The notes beneath the pieces are model-generated. The model was not told where the DNA came from, searched no databases, and saw nothing but the letters and a program-made list of their open reading frames with translations. The position numbers were made by a program, and so were the translations under genes. Source: Ascaris suum (Eukaryota; Nematoda; Chromadorea; Rhabditida; Ascarididae). From it: a stretch of DNA of 64,000 nucleotides. Shown one piece after another: positions 1 to 54,000 of the stretch; position 1 is the stretch's first letter, and every line of letters begins with the position of its first letter. The stretch covers positions 6,335,000 through 6,398,999 of the forward strand of contig CM024172.1 of NCBI GenBank assembly GCA_013433145.1, given 5' to 3'.

Positions 1-41023
<41,023 letters not shown>

Positions 41024-44000
41024 CTAAAGATAAACCGACAGTACCAGCAGAAGCTGTTACGATATACGCTATTAATTCGGTCGATTTGACACATTCACTT
41101 CATAAACTCTTACAGATAACGAAATTCAAATTTCATCTCAACCAACTGTTGCTAATTTTCTGGCTTGACCGCTTGGAATCCGATTGATGAAAATACAAAA
41201 CTGCATGTAAATTGTTTATCTCTTCAATCGTATATTCTGCAATTCCAGCATGGTTGGGTCCAACGTTGAAATTAAATGACAGGTGCCCAAACGCGCACAG
41301 ACATACATAAGCATAAGTATGACGTTGTCATTATGCGATTAGCATATGCCATTTTGTTAAATCCTTGAAAATAAAGGTTCGCTAGCACACACTCTTACTT
41401 GTGGCATGAGGACCAACAGTTGAGAAAAAGGGTACAACTATGCGATCTGTTCGAGGAAAATAACATCGCATCCTATCATAAACACACAGAATGAGATATA
41501 GCATTTCGATGCTAGAGTCTCATGGATGTGCGAATTTTCCGCTAAAATATTGCAGGGTCATGTGCCGCTGTTCCAGGTATTGTGTTTGCATCATTCGGCC
41601 TCACCATAATTGGTCTCGCTCAACGTTTTCATTCACAGATTTTCGTGATACTGACTACGCAGCTGATCCATTCTAACTGCTTCAAATTGCTCACGTTGAA
41701 TTTGCGAATCCGCGACGTGTTCTGCTTTTTTATAGACATCCTCCACTTAGCAGTGTTTAAGTGGGATGTTAAAGGCACATGTTTCATAAAACTTCTGGAG
41801 TATTTAAGGGAGATCTCAACTTCAGATGTAAAGGAGGGATGGAAGGCTGCATTTCTTATACCGCGTCAAGTAATCAGATTGGTTGTGAAATAAGTAAGGG
41901 ACTTACACACGAAAAAAGAAGTTATGGAGGAAAAGCAGGGGAGCGAAAGTAAGGTCCGAGGGCAGCGGGGAGCGCCCGTTCCTCAGATGTGTTGAAGCTG
42001 AGGACGGCACCGCACCTTACTCTAAACATATTAGCTGACGAGGCCAATCCTTCCATAGCCGTTTTTCCCCGATTTTCCGGTTCCAGTCTCCGGAAGATGG
42101 GAGGAAGGTGGATTATCTTTCGTGAGGCTAGTGACCACGTCATGCGTTGTTCTAGTTGGCGAGAAGGAAGAAAGCCATTTCATATCTTATTTGAACTGGG
42201 CATTTCGCATCGTTGAACAAACGTTCGATACAAGTATGACAAACATTGTTTTTTATCGATATTTTACCGTTTTCACAACTGCTACGCGAACTCCCTGTGT
42301 TCGCTTTGGTGTTTTTTGTACAAATTTAATAGGGAACCAATATCAGCTTAAAATAAGAAGGGCAAATGCCAGCATGGCCGTAAGATCACTTAGCCTCTTA
42401 GTGATGAGTGGGACTTATTCATGAAGAGGGACGTTGTGCTTACGCAGGCTCCCTGGCAGAGTTACCTACAGCTGAGAGGATATCCATTAGGATCTAGGCA
42501 CATCAGCTAAATATGAGATACCTATAGGGACGAGGTAAGAGAAGGAACTCATTCGAAGACATCAATCTTGTAACTTCTGAATATTGACTAATGCACATTA
42601 ATTTCCCGCCAAAGTTGAGATTTAAGCTGCCTTCCTCATTGTAAAAATTAAAGGACCGTGAGTGTTTAGTGACTTATGCCTTCGGTTTTATTTAAGTAAA
42701 TGAAAGAACTTTAATGCTGAACACCATGATACCTGTACTAGTGCTTTTATCGATGCGAAAAAATCTATGAAGCCATGAATGACATAGTACTTTCCTAGCA
42801 TTTAATGCTGCGCAGTTTCTTCTTTGTGATGAAAAAAACTCAGTGATCAGTTAGAAATACTGAAATAAGTTTCTAAAGCGGCCCGTCGTGACACTACTCT
42901 GACCGGAATCAGAAGCAAAAACGATATTTCGGTAGCTCACCAGTTTCTCACTTTCGATAAGCTGAGACAAACCTAAATATCAACACTCCTTAATTTTTTT
43001 GCTCGTTGTTTTAAAACTAAGCGACAGAAGTCACCCATTCTGCCATGAATGAGCTCCAAAATTTATCACAGCAGCCTCACCTCTCTTCTTCCGTGTACTT
43101 CATAAGGACACTGCGGCATGTCCCGCAGTCAGTATTTCAGTAAGGACCCATTTGAGTTTTCTTCCTTCCAGTACTGTGAGGGAGAGACGCGTAATCGGTC
43201 CAGCTGACAGTGCTTATTGTTCAACAATTCGAACAATTTAAGTAGCTACGTTCCATTTCTGCCACCACTTATAAATTCCGAGATCGCGATTAGATTTCAA
43301 ATCTTTGAAAAAGCATAGGAGTTTCCAGTAATGCAAATGCAATGATGCGCTACCCAGCAGACACACTCATCAACGCAAAGAAAAATAGGGGCAGACAGGG
43401 AGTCCCCACTTTGCTATGCGAAGGGGGGGGGGATCTGTAGAAATACGCAGTATTCGATGATCCCCGATGTACTATGATTTGCATGTGTCGGGTGTAATTT
43501 TGCTTCTATATTTAATATCTGGATTGAATGCGGTGTTGGAAGCGATCTCTTCTTCAACTCGAACCTAATAATTTAAATAACGGTCTTTGCTTTCTATGCC
43601 TTGGAATGGATTATTTTCTTCATCACGAAAGAGTCAAATCTAAAAAATATTCGAGCATTAAGACATGGAACTTTGATAGCAATGTGAATATTTTCACGAA
43701 AGAACAAAAGCCAGCCAGTTGTAAGCGCGACGGCCCTATAAGTGCTCCTTAAATACGTAGTTAGTATAAAATATCTTCGGAAATCGGTTGGATCAGCGCG
43801 GCATCTTCTTTGTATTATCATCGAATAAGATAGTGCTAAGTGAGAAAGTTGGTGATAAATTGGAGCACAGTTGCATGGGTTCATGAACAAAGATAAATGA
43901 TTTGATATTATCGTCCAAAATCGAATTTTTTAAGAGAAGTGGGAGGGGAGGGTGAAGAGGAGCTTAAACTAAGAGCTTCGACTCCTTTTCCATTGTAAGC

Positions 44001-45340
44001 GTTAAAAACCCTATAGGTAGATAGAGAGCTCCAGGAATAAAAGTTGTTGATAGGTGAAGAGGTTCGATTGATAGAAGGAGATGCGATTGTTGTCGATTTC
44101 AAGGTCCTGCGGGCGACTAAGGATCAATGAGAGAGGTAATGCTTTTGTTGGAGCAATTATGGTAGTTGCGTTTCGCGATATTCGGCTAGGATGTATTGGA
44201 CTACACACTCCTGCAGAAAATTTCAAAATTTCAGAAGAGAGGACGGTCACGATACCTGTCGATAGATCATTGGACAGGTTAATCGTGAGATTACAAAAGT
44301 AGATTTTTCCGTATGTTTGATCTCTTTACCATAACGTTTTGCTCTACAGCACGTTCCTGATCGCTCGCTCCGGAGAGGGTAGGAAGATGCGAGAGTCGTT
44401 TAATATTCTTTTACAAATTAATCGCAAAGAAAGCGGCATGCAAACGAGCGACACGGATGAGCACTTCTTTCTTAATCGAATATCAAAAGAATTCACAAGT
44501 GCTTATCCTATCCTTTTATCTGTCTCTTTTTCCCTGTTCCTATTTCCTTCAAAATATACAAAGAGCTTTTCCACTCATCGGAGTTGTCCGCAAAGATTAC
44601 TTTTTATGTGGCTTTCAAATTACGAGTGATAGAATAATCAAAGTATTGTTTGGGGAAGTAAATGCAAATGTTTATCGAAATTTTCGTTCCCTAAAAATTC
44701 ATTCCTTGAGGTGAAAATCGAGGTGATCGACAACGCAAAATTGCTAAGCATCACTATTGGCTCCGATCTCTTTCTCAGTTATTTGCATAAAAAGAGTGCA
44801 CGACTTCCTAATCTATCTTCTAACAACGCGGTTAAAAAAACAGCAGAAATTTAGGGTTATTTCACGAAACTAAAAAGTGGGTTTTCTCCCGAGAAGACGT
44901 TCTGCTTGGAACCACTGCACCATTGTCAAATCGAAACCAATTTCACATTTTACTACAATATTTTGAAGTCCTCTTTTTAGGACATTCAAAAATGTAACAC
45001 ATCCGCTTAAGCAGCTATGATACCTCCTCAATGAATATTGCCTCGCCTTTTCGAGCCTAAAGTTTTTGAGCAGAAATTACTCTCTCAAACGACTAGAAGA
45101 AACCAGCTTTCGACCTGTTCCTTGAAAAAAAAAACTGCCCGGCATTCCAATCGTAAGTAGAGAATGCGGAACATTTCTTAAACATGAGGAACAAAAGAAC
45201 TTCGCCAAATTTGAAAATATAAAGAGTTAATCGGAGAAAAAACAAAGAGGAGCTAGCAATTTCGAAGTTCTTCACTGGAGAAAAGACAGCGTCGGGCAAG
45301 TCGCACAGTTAAAATGCGTCCAAAACGAAAGCAGTCACTT
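41024..45340. other. Region expected to hold the ferlin 5' exons; only weak candidates
   Basis: Minus-strand candidates with good splice sites but no family match: about 41400-41445 (donor GTAAGAG), 42444-42471 (28 bp, CTCTCAG to GC|GTAAGC) and about 43080-43125 (donor GAG|GTGAGG). Alternative phases allow several chains, so none is called. A G-run lies at 43422-43431. A plus-strand open frame at 44115-44302 is unassigned. Confidence 0.35.
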
Positions 45341-45705
45341 GTGCCGCAATAAAGGCCATTATTGGTACATTATATATGCAATTCCAGAATTATTTCATGA
45401 AAAATTGGAAGGGAATAACTGATCATTATTTGCCGCCAGAATTGATCAGATGAGCGGAACTTGTGCGAGAATAACGGCCATTGTTAGTGCATTATTAATG
45501 CAGTTTCAGAATTATTTGATGATCGATCAGAAAGGAATACTTGATCATTATTTGGAGTCAAAACTGATCCAGATGAGCGGAAGTTGTGCGACAATAAAAC
45601 CCATTTTAATGCATTACTCATTCAGTTTCAGAATTATTTCATGATCAACAGGAAGGAAATAATTGATCATTATTTGCCGTCAGAATTGATCACATCTGCA
45701 GAAGA
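45341..45705 (+). repeat. About 122-bp repeat family, three direct copies
   Basis: Copies start at 45341, 45463 and 45586 (GTGC(C/G)(G/A)(C/G/A)AATAA...). Shared core: TTTCAGAATTATTT, TGATCATTATTTG, TGATC(A/C)(A)GATGAGCGGAA. Unit length is not a multiple of three, so the repeated peptides in translation are not a protein repeat. Confidence 0.93.
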
Positions 45706-45727
45706 AGTATGATAATCAAGAAAGTGT

Positions 45728-46330
45728 GATTTATTGTCGCACGACATCGGCTCATCTGGATCTATTTTCATGCCAAATAATGGCAAATCATTCATTTAAA
45801 ACCGATCATTAAAAAATTCTGAGATTGCGTGAATAATGCACTAAAAATGGCTCCTATTGTCGCACGACATCGGCTCATCTGCACCACTTCTGACGGCAAA
45901 TAATGATCAATTATTCCGTTAAAATTGATCACAAATAATTCTGAAACTGCACGAATAAACTACAAAAAATGAGTTTTCTTGTTGCAAAACTTCAGCTCAC
46001 CTGGATCAATTTTGACGGCAAATAATGACCGATCATTCATTTAAAACCGATCATTAAAAAATTCTGAAATTGCAGGAATAATGCACTAAAAGTGCTCTTT
46101 ATGGTGACATAAGCTCCGTCCAATCGGATCAAACTTAACGATAAATAATGATCAATTATTCCCTTCGAGCTGATCATGAAAAATTCTGAAATTGCGTTAA
46201 TAATGCAATAAAAATGGCTTTTATTGTCGCACAACTTCCGCTCATCTTGATCAGTTTTGACTGCAAATAATGGTCAATTATTCCCTTCCAATTGATCACG
46301 AAATAGTTCTGAAAATGCATGAATGGTTCC
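45728..46330 (-). repeat. About 122-bp repeat family, five inverted copies
   Basis: Same family as 45341-45705 in reverse orientation. Unit starts lie near 45729, 45849, 45969, 46093 and 46214 (TT(A/C)TTGTCGCAC(G/A)AC... GCTCATCTGGATC). The two blocks face each other across about 23 bp, making a foldback about 1 kb long. Confidence 0.93.
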
Positions 46331-46338
46331 TTCTCACC

Positions 46339-46380
46339 TGGGTAAGGGTTGTTCGGTGACGGCGATTCATCGCTCCACAA
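46339..46380 (-). CDS. Orphan exon, unidentified
   Basis: Acceptor TTTTCAG and donor CAG|GTGAGA bound 42 bp reading LWSDESPSPNNPYP in the frame entering at phase 0 and leaving at phase 1. Splice sites are near-consensus, but the peptide is short, proline-rich and unmatched. It could be an early ferlin exon or belong to another gene. It directly abuts the inverted 122-bp repeats. Confidence 0.4.
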
Positions 46381-49300
46381 CTGAAAACAAAAAGTTCATT
46401 CTTTCGTTGCTTAGGTGGTTATCCATAAAGCATTTTGTGCAGAAATCGTTTCCTCTAGGAATTCATTGGTTAGATGACCTATGTATCGATTGACAGGCAT
46501 GTTGAAACTTGAGATAATAATAGATTTTATATTCCTATTCGAGTTTAGCTTTTTTTAATGCTCTCTTGAGTTGATATATTCAGATTGCCACTAAGAACAA
46601 GGTATTCTCCTTGTAATGGGGTAACGACGTGCATGAAGGAAGGAGAGAGAGGAGATAAAAGAAGATGTCATGTGCTCCTTGTTAAGGTTCTTGAAGCGTT
46701 TTCTAACTATACGAGAAATTGATTTTCAGGAAATTCCTATCAAGACTAACTGAAAATCTTAAAATTTCGAAGCTCTTAATGATTTTCTCAACATTGCAGT
46801 CAATTCCTTTCTTTTTTCTCGAGATGAGAATTTGCGACGAAAAAGAGACAAAACTATCGCGATCCTTTTTCAGGCGGGCGTATCCCCCACCTCCACCTCT
46901 GCTCCCGCCTCCCTGCCCTCCCTCCACTTTGCCCATTCCATCCGCGCAGCAAAATCCAATGTACGTCATTGGATCAGTGGCAGTGTATAATGCAGATTTT
47001 TAATCATTTCCATAAGAAGAGTAAGGCTAACAGTTCTGAACTCTGCTTGATGAAATCCTTTCACCATTGCGTAGACGGCTGAAATTTTTTTCAGCTAAAT
47101 TTTGCATTGCATTTACGTTTCAAACATTTTCCATTCAATTTTTTCTCAGTATACATACTCAAAAACTTCGTACTTTCCACCTGCTGCATGGGTATTTCAA
47201 TAAGTGTTTGAAATTACGCACTTAACTAAGTAACATATTTTTAAAAAAATCTCAAAAATTCCAAATTGCACTGATTAGATTATCATACAGTAGCAAGGAG
47301 GTCTCACAAAGGTTATTTGATATAGCTAGCAACTTATGATTGAAAGATGTCACCAAAGTGGCAGCTCTTTTTTGCAAGTTTTTCACGTTTCACGGCAGCT
47401 CTTAGCAAGCTTCAACTTGCAATAAAGTTTTTACAAGTTCCTCGGCTGAATCTGAAACAAATCGTCAATCATATTCTCGAAAAATAACAGCATAACTGTA
47501 ACGGTTCCAACGCGTTAATACGTTTTCTTTATTCTCTTTCGTTAAAGCATAATATGTTTTCTAGTGACATGATCGAATTATGCAAATCGTTGCCTTAAGA
47601 AAAATCGGTTTTTTTCGCGTTTTTCCACATTTGCCCCGTCAAAAATGTTTAATAATAGCGTCATACCTGCACTCCATAATATGCATCTATATCGATCCGT
47701 CTACCAAGCTATTTTTCGTCGGTATAGAGTTAAGAAATTTAATAGGTGTAATTTTACCATAGAGAGATTTTTTTAAACCATAAAAACTTCGAACGTACAT
47801 TATAAATGCCAAAATTTTTGGGCATTTTATAGCGGTGGAATTTTCGTTTTTCATCGATATGATTTTTTTTCTGTTTTTCACGGAAGAGAAAAATGTATTC
47901 AAATTTTTGTCACGAAAATGAACTGAATTTTTTTCTGGAAAGTTTGCAAAGATATTTTGAACATTCAAAAAAAATGAAGCGATTATTCTGTACGTTTTAT
48001 TTTCTGTTGTGAAAGTGGGCGGACAGGTAAAATGAATGTGAAAGCCCCTATTGTGGCAGTTGTTTTGGTGCGCTGCTTTGCTTATTATCTAAACAAATCA
48101 ATTTTTGGATAAAAATTTCGCATGTAAATTTATTATTTTTATGGGTTGATAATCGGTTTCAGAGTTGATAGATGAAACAAAGAAAAATCTCAGAAATAAT
48201 CATTTGTATTCGACAATACGCTTATTAAAATTCACACTATTACATATTCTAATTCGCGAAGTGGAACTATCTGACAAGGACATTGACATACATTTATGCA
48301 CACACATACATAGACATACATAGACATACACTTACATCACTTCAACCCGATCACCCAAGAATGCATTGTGCCGTCAACATTGGCTATAGCGAGGAACAGC
48401 TCTTTCACAGCGTATTCTGGAACGTCTCATTGATAAAATACAAGTGTATCATCGGTGTCTGGAATGTACTTCCAACAATCCTTAACAGCATTGCTGGTAT
48501 GAGCTGTTAGTGGCACTTTTCAGAGCATTGTAACCAGCTAGCTGCCTCAGCGGACCTTATCTTGCGTTTTTTTAACGAAGCGTAAATTATTAACTCGAAT
48601 ATATCTTAAGCATATCATATGACTCTCCGTGTCAGTTCAGATCATCATATTTAAGAGTTAAAAACATTTTACGTGTATAATTCGCATATTCCTCATCGAT
48701 CGTTGACTCAGTTGACGATTAGGTTTAATAAACGTGAGAAAAAGTCTTCCAATATTCTGCACGAATAACCGTTAACGTATGTTATTTTTAACACATTTAT
48801 GCTAATATGTTCATACTCTGTTTTAATTGCTTCTATTAAATTCGAATTAGAAAGATGCAAAGAAAAAATAATTGCACAAAAAAGCATTCTGAACTATGAT
48901 ACAAAGTGGTATGAAAAACAGTAAAAACCTACCGATTAAATTTCTTTTAGAATTGAAAAAGAAACTAACGCACATCAATGATGCACATTGCTTCATACAT
49001 TGAAGTGAACGCTCTCAGTCTACGCGTAACCGGTCTGATTGCGTTAATGTGCATCTATGCATCCATATTGCGTATGTGTTAATACATTCTATTTTCAGAA
49101 ATAAGCTTACCTGCATCACGAGGTCTTTTCATGTCGATTCATTTTGCCCTTTTTCGATCAATCAATAAACGATATTGTTGTTTCACATCAACTAACAGTT
49201 TTCCACAGTAAATGCTTTAATTAAATTCAAGGTCTTTCCCTTTCTTTGCTCAAAATAAGTTCCCCAATTCTCTTTCCGCTAGCAATCAACTTATTTAACA

Positions 49301-49618
49301 TTAATCTCGAATAATTTTCTGGATACTAAAACTACCAACATCTCTGAGTGTTGCTTCTTTCACTTTTCCGCTAGCAGTTCGTTTTCTTATTGTGTCGCTC
49401 TTATTACGAGTATATCAAAATATTATGTTTAACATCTTTATTTTATTCAATAAATCGATTAAAAACAACGATTTAGTTATATAAAATTTGAAAGGAAGGG
49501 AAACTATAAAGACCACAAGTCGAGATGTCATCAGAAATGTGTGCAAGAAAAGCGAAGACTCTTACAATGTCGTTTCTTATCGTTTCATGAAAATGGATGA
49601 TTATGAACAATTTTGCAG
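46381..49618. other. Non-coding, first pfd-6 exon expected here but not found
   Basis: AT-rich. A C-rich run (46884-46925) gives G-rich sequence on the minus strand. No exon of about 22 codons ending at phase 1 with a prefoldin-like helix could be recognised. Confidence 0.5.
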
Positions 49619-49689
49619 ATAGAGAAAGGAACATGGTGAATCGGCAGCAGCTGGAGGGACAGCTGACCGAAAACAATCTCGTGAAAACG
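49619..49689 (+). CDS. pfd-6: pfd-6 exon: end of first helix and QLTENN
   Basis: Acceptor TTTTGCAG, donor ACG|GTAATT. Two bases finish a codon, then 23 codons RERNMVNRQQLEGQLTENN and LVKT. It needs an upstream exon ending in phase 1. Confidence 0.93.
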
Positions 49690-51060
49690 GTAATTTTCAT
49701 ATGTTATTAGGTGTTTGTTGTGGTTACGAGAAGAATTTCACGTTACTATTTGTTTTATATTATAAAGAAAATATGAAGCACTTTTAACTTTTTCACAATT
49801 TGAATACGGAAACTAAAGGGAAGGAATAGGTAGAATTTCCTGTGAAGGAGTGAGTTTGCAATTGCAGAGGTGTCAATAATGCGTTTTTCTAGAGGCTATC
49901 GAAGGCATTCGATATTTGATATTTTTTGCTCTTTCAATAAATTTACTCATGAGGGTGACGTAAGCGCTGAAAATGTGCGAAACTTTTGCCAATATGCGGG
50001 AGGCTGGGAGAGAGAGGTGGGGGGGTGGCCAAAATCTTGTGGGTGTTATGATGGCGTCAAGCATTTCAGTTTCATTGATTTGCATGAGAAGTTGGATTCT
50101 CAGTGGAGTAGCACAGATTTATCGAAATCCAAATAAAAGTTTCGACCACATAAACGCATCTTGAAACGGTTCTTTTACCTTGGCTATGAAAGGAATGAGG
50201 GGAAGTGAAGAGGAGACGAGAAGGTGAATAAGTAGCTTAATTTTATTTACTAAAATCCTTGCTTGGGGAGGTGATTTTTCGAAGAAAAGTCTCTGATTTC
50301 TCGTTATTAAACTTAAGGGACCACACTATGTATGGATTTTTTTGAAGGAGCTAGATTTCCTCGACGATGATGCTACCGTTTACAAACTTATTGGGCCGGT
50401 GCTTGTGAAGCAGGATTTTACTGAGGCTCGGCAAAATGTAGAAAAACGTATTGACTACATCAACACCGAGATGCTCGTTTCTTTTTGTGTGATTCGAATT
50501 TTTTTTTTAATTCCCATATTTTCCTTGATAAGTTTCCAAATGTTCAGCACTTTGAACGATTACAAAATTTTTTGAGAGCGGGGTTGAGGTGAAGGAACAG
50601 ATGAAGTGAGAGGGGATTTGAACATCTTTGTGCTACTTTATATAAAAGACGTGCTTTTTCTATACAAAGTTTGGTAAGATTAGACGACAATTTTGTTGTT
50701 AAGGATTGGCATCAGAGTCTTTATTTTTTTAAAGGCGATACGGAGTCGATCGGAGAGTAAATGTGAAGTATTTGCATTGTTGTTAGACGTTCTGATTTTT
50801 TTGCAAATTTTGCTTCCAATTTTTTGCTTCTCTTTTAAACCTTTATTCCGTACAGGCGCTCGTTTTATGGAAATTAGATTCTCAAAGAGTCGCTACTCCT
50901 ATGTAATTAATTGTATTTCATTTTTCGATTAATAAAACACTTCAGAAAGCGGTTAGAGCAGACAATGGCGGACGCAGTGAAGAAACAAGAGGAACAGAAG
51001 GAATTACTTATTAAAATGCAGAAAAGTATGAAAGAAATGTTGTCCTCCACTCATAAGTAA
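49619..51060 (+). CDS. pfd-6: Prefoldin subunit 6, first exon not located
   Basis: Prefoldin is the hexameric cytosolic chaperone that delivers unfolded actin and tubulin to CCT; subunit 6 is a beta-type subunit with a coiled coil on each side of a beta-hairpin pair. Three exons are seen: 49619-49689, 50348-50472 and 50946-51060 (stop TAA). They encode RQQLEGQLTENNLVKT, then ELDFLDDDATVYKLIGPVLV with KQDFTEARQNVEKRIDYINT, then the C-terminal helix KRLEQTMADAVKKQEEQKE ending SSTHK. QLTENN, VYKLIGPVLVKQ and RIDYI are hallmark residues of the family. Length seen is 103 codons; about 22 N-terminal residues are in an exon upstream that I could not find. The phases 2-base/0/2-base fit only if intron 3 uses a GC donor. 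Confidence 0.95.
50348..50472 (+). CDS. pfd-6: pfd-6 exon: beta-hairpin core
   Basis: Acceptor TTTTTTTGAAG, then ELDFLDDDATVYKLIGPVLV through RIDYINTE. The end at GAGAT|GCTCGT is chosen because only this phase joins to the last exon and recreates the conserved E-I-K-R. Confidence 0.9.
50946..51060 (+). CDS. pfd-6: pfd-6 terminal exon: C-terminal helix and stop
   Basis: Acceptor CACTTCAG, one base, 37 codons of heptad-like helix (KRLEQTMADAVKKQEEQ...), then TAA. Confidence 0.93.
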
Positions 51061-54000
51061 TTGTATTTCATTTCTGTTTTGCTGACCATGTTGATATGGC
51101 GAAATGAGGGTTTATTCCCTGTAAATGCGAAGAAAATGATCACCTTGAAACGAGTCAGCTTGGGTATCTGCTATCTTCCAAAGCAATTTCTTGTGCTTAT
51201 ACTATGTGCGGTGTGACTAAGTGCTATAGACTGCTCTGCCGCTTGTCTGCTTAGGTCATGGCATTATACCGTCGAAATGCCTTTGGGCGATTTCTGACGA
51301 AGGGAGATCGGCATGGAATTTGTGCTCATTCCTTTTTGAAAGATCGGAGTGTTCAACAGTTCTTGGGCTTATTTTCTTTTGATTTGCGTAATTATTGCTT
51401 GATTTCTGATATAATTGTAATGTGGAGTGTAGCAACCTAACAAGGCTGCAAGATGTGCAACTTCCCTTTTCTTGAAAACATCGTCGATGTTGAAGATTGA
51501 ATTTGTATTTCCTTATGCAGCAAAATTTTATGCAAGCTGTTGGAAACAATTTTGTTTTACGCTTTAAATCTCTATTCGATGAGATAGACCAGTCTATCGC
51601 GTATTGTTTGCGAGAAGGACTCTTATAAATTTGGGTGAACATTGACATATTCACTGCGTTATTGTGCCCGTTTTTTAAAGGGCGATTTTTTTCTTACAAT
51701 TTCAGCCGTCGATCTATCCATTAATATGTTCGGCTCATTCCAGCTGGTTCTGTAAAGTTGAAGATTTACTGGAGTTGTATAAAGTTGACATTCTTTTATT
51801 CATGGACAAGTACTCCTTAAATCTGACACAGTGTATTGCAGCGATTGATGGAAATATACAGCATTTTGATTTTATTCTTCATAGAAACACGCAACAAATA
51901 TAAACTATGCTTCTTTGTGACGCAACCACTAAGACAAATGACCGATCAATGTGAACGAGACGTTAATTCTCGGCGATGATCGAGAAGATTAAACCGGCGG
52001 GCAGTAGAATAAGGAAACAGCAACACAACTGTCTTTCCGCTTTTTTCCGCTATATCGCTGACAATTCAATAAATCGATATGTTGGCGTCATAAATAGAGC
52101 GATCATCATATTCTTGGCTATTGCTCAGAATACCGTAAGCAAGCCATCATCGATAGCTTTCAGGCTGTGTTCGTAACAATTTCAATACATCATCACTTTG
52201 GATGTAATTCATAGCCTACTTCTTGCAGGCTGTTGCTAGCCCAATAAATGTGCTTCATAGAAGATTTCGTTGTACGATCACAACAGACGTAATTGCATCT
52301 CTCACTTCATCCTATTGCATTCTTAATGTTATATTTAGATGCGAGTTTAGATACCACAAAAAACATGATTGTAGAATCTTCTCTATCTAATAAAACAGAG
52401 GTGAAATTTACTGCGAAATCGATTTGATTTCGAAGAAGGCAGCAGCATTCCTTGTACATAAAATTATGATTAGTTATATTCGCCATCAGTTAGCGGTACA
52501 CCTCATCAAGAGCAAGCAAGCATCTCCGCAAAACTTCCCTGAAATCAGTCGAAATGGATCAACTGATGAGACGCTGGCAATCTGTCGGTTATTAGTTTGT
52601 ATTTACTAGGTTCGAATGTGCCACCTATCTCCGAGATCGAATTCTCGTTCTAAACCCTCGTCATCTACAAACTGAGAATTTTTCTGTCTTCTTACACATT
52701 GAGGAAGTAAAATTGATCACATCTTTCCGATCGGAAAGCGGGGACTCCTTCATTTAAAAAACATTGCCAGTTTTTTCAAAAGTATTTTTGCTACTTCACT
52801 TCATCTTCCCCTCGCGATAACGAATCCATCCTTGCCATTCCACAAAGCGCAAAAGTTGTACGGATACTACGAGAGCTTATTAATGTTATAACAGTTGAAC
52901 GACGCACGTTGGCGACAAGCTACGCTTTTCGTGTTATATCGAAATCTGGTGGTAGATGAAACCTTCAAACGCGAGAAACACCCTAATCAGAAATCAGCCT
53001 TCATGTATACCAGACGTACACTTGCAGCATGGCCATTTTCCCCCGACATCTGTTCGACAACGTGACGGTAGAACAAAATTTCAACTGCTAGGAAAGAATA
53101 AGCTCTAGGTGGAAGCAGCTTTTCCTGCACAGCACCAAAACATCCGCCATCTTTCCGCGCCATCAGCACGTTCAACCTCCCTTCCCCAGATGGGAACTTA
53201 ATGGCAGTTCGAACTTCGAAAAATTAGCACCTCTTCACTCACCCTTTTGCACAACACTAAACATATAGCTAACTCTCCGGCGCCTTGGCTTCACTATGCT
53301 ATGGGCCCCGGCCGACGAACCCCATTCCCGGTCTCAATTGCGATCAGCTAAGAACTCCCTTTAACTCACTTACCCTTTCTACCACTATCAGACCTGCAAC
53401 CTCACCGGTCAAACCGCTGTGGCAGCAAGTCCATTCCCTAGCCAAGCCATAAATTACGAGGCATCAAGGTCCACAGCTCAGGGTTGGCGAAAAGCCGGAA
53501 TCATCAGGCCTAATCTGTACCGAAACTCGACTATCCTACGGCCAGATTGGCGCCATTACAGCATACTGAAAGAACGGCGTGTCACGTTGTCGGCATTGCC
53601 CAACATGCATGTTCATCATCTCATTGTCGAACTCGACAGCTCTCCACGCTTACCTTCACAATACACCGGCCGCGAAACAGTCACAGCTGCCGCCTTTCAC
53701 CTTCTTGAAACACTACACCTAACCCAAACCCAGAAAAAAGTTCGATCGGCAGTCTCAAGAGATGGTTGGCGACTTGCGAGCTCATTGCCTGTGGCTCCCA
53801 ACACAAGGTCAAAATCATTTTAACCAGCGCGGATACCGGCTCGAATATTCTCCATATTCCTCACCCAGCGAATCTTCCATCACTCATCAAACAATCCCAC
53901 GGCCGGTATATCCGCATGACACTAAAACAACATCAACGCAGTCGAACGAAATAAGCCGAATAATCAATCCATCGTCTCTATCACAGCCATCCTCACAATA

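Noticed and set aside
45450..46380. Repeated peptides on both strands as a repeat protein
   Set aside because: They are translations of the 122-bp DNA repeat, whose length is not divisible by three.
49870..50136. Plus-strand open frame inside the second pfd-6 intron
   Set aside because: Lies between two certain pfd-6 exons, contains G-rich low-complexity sequence, no motif.
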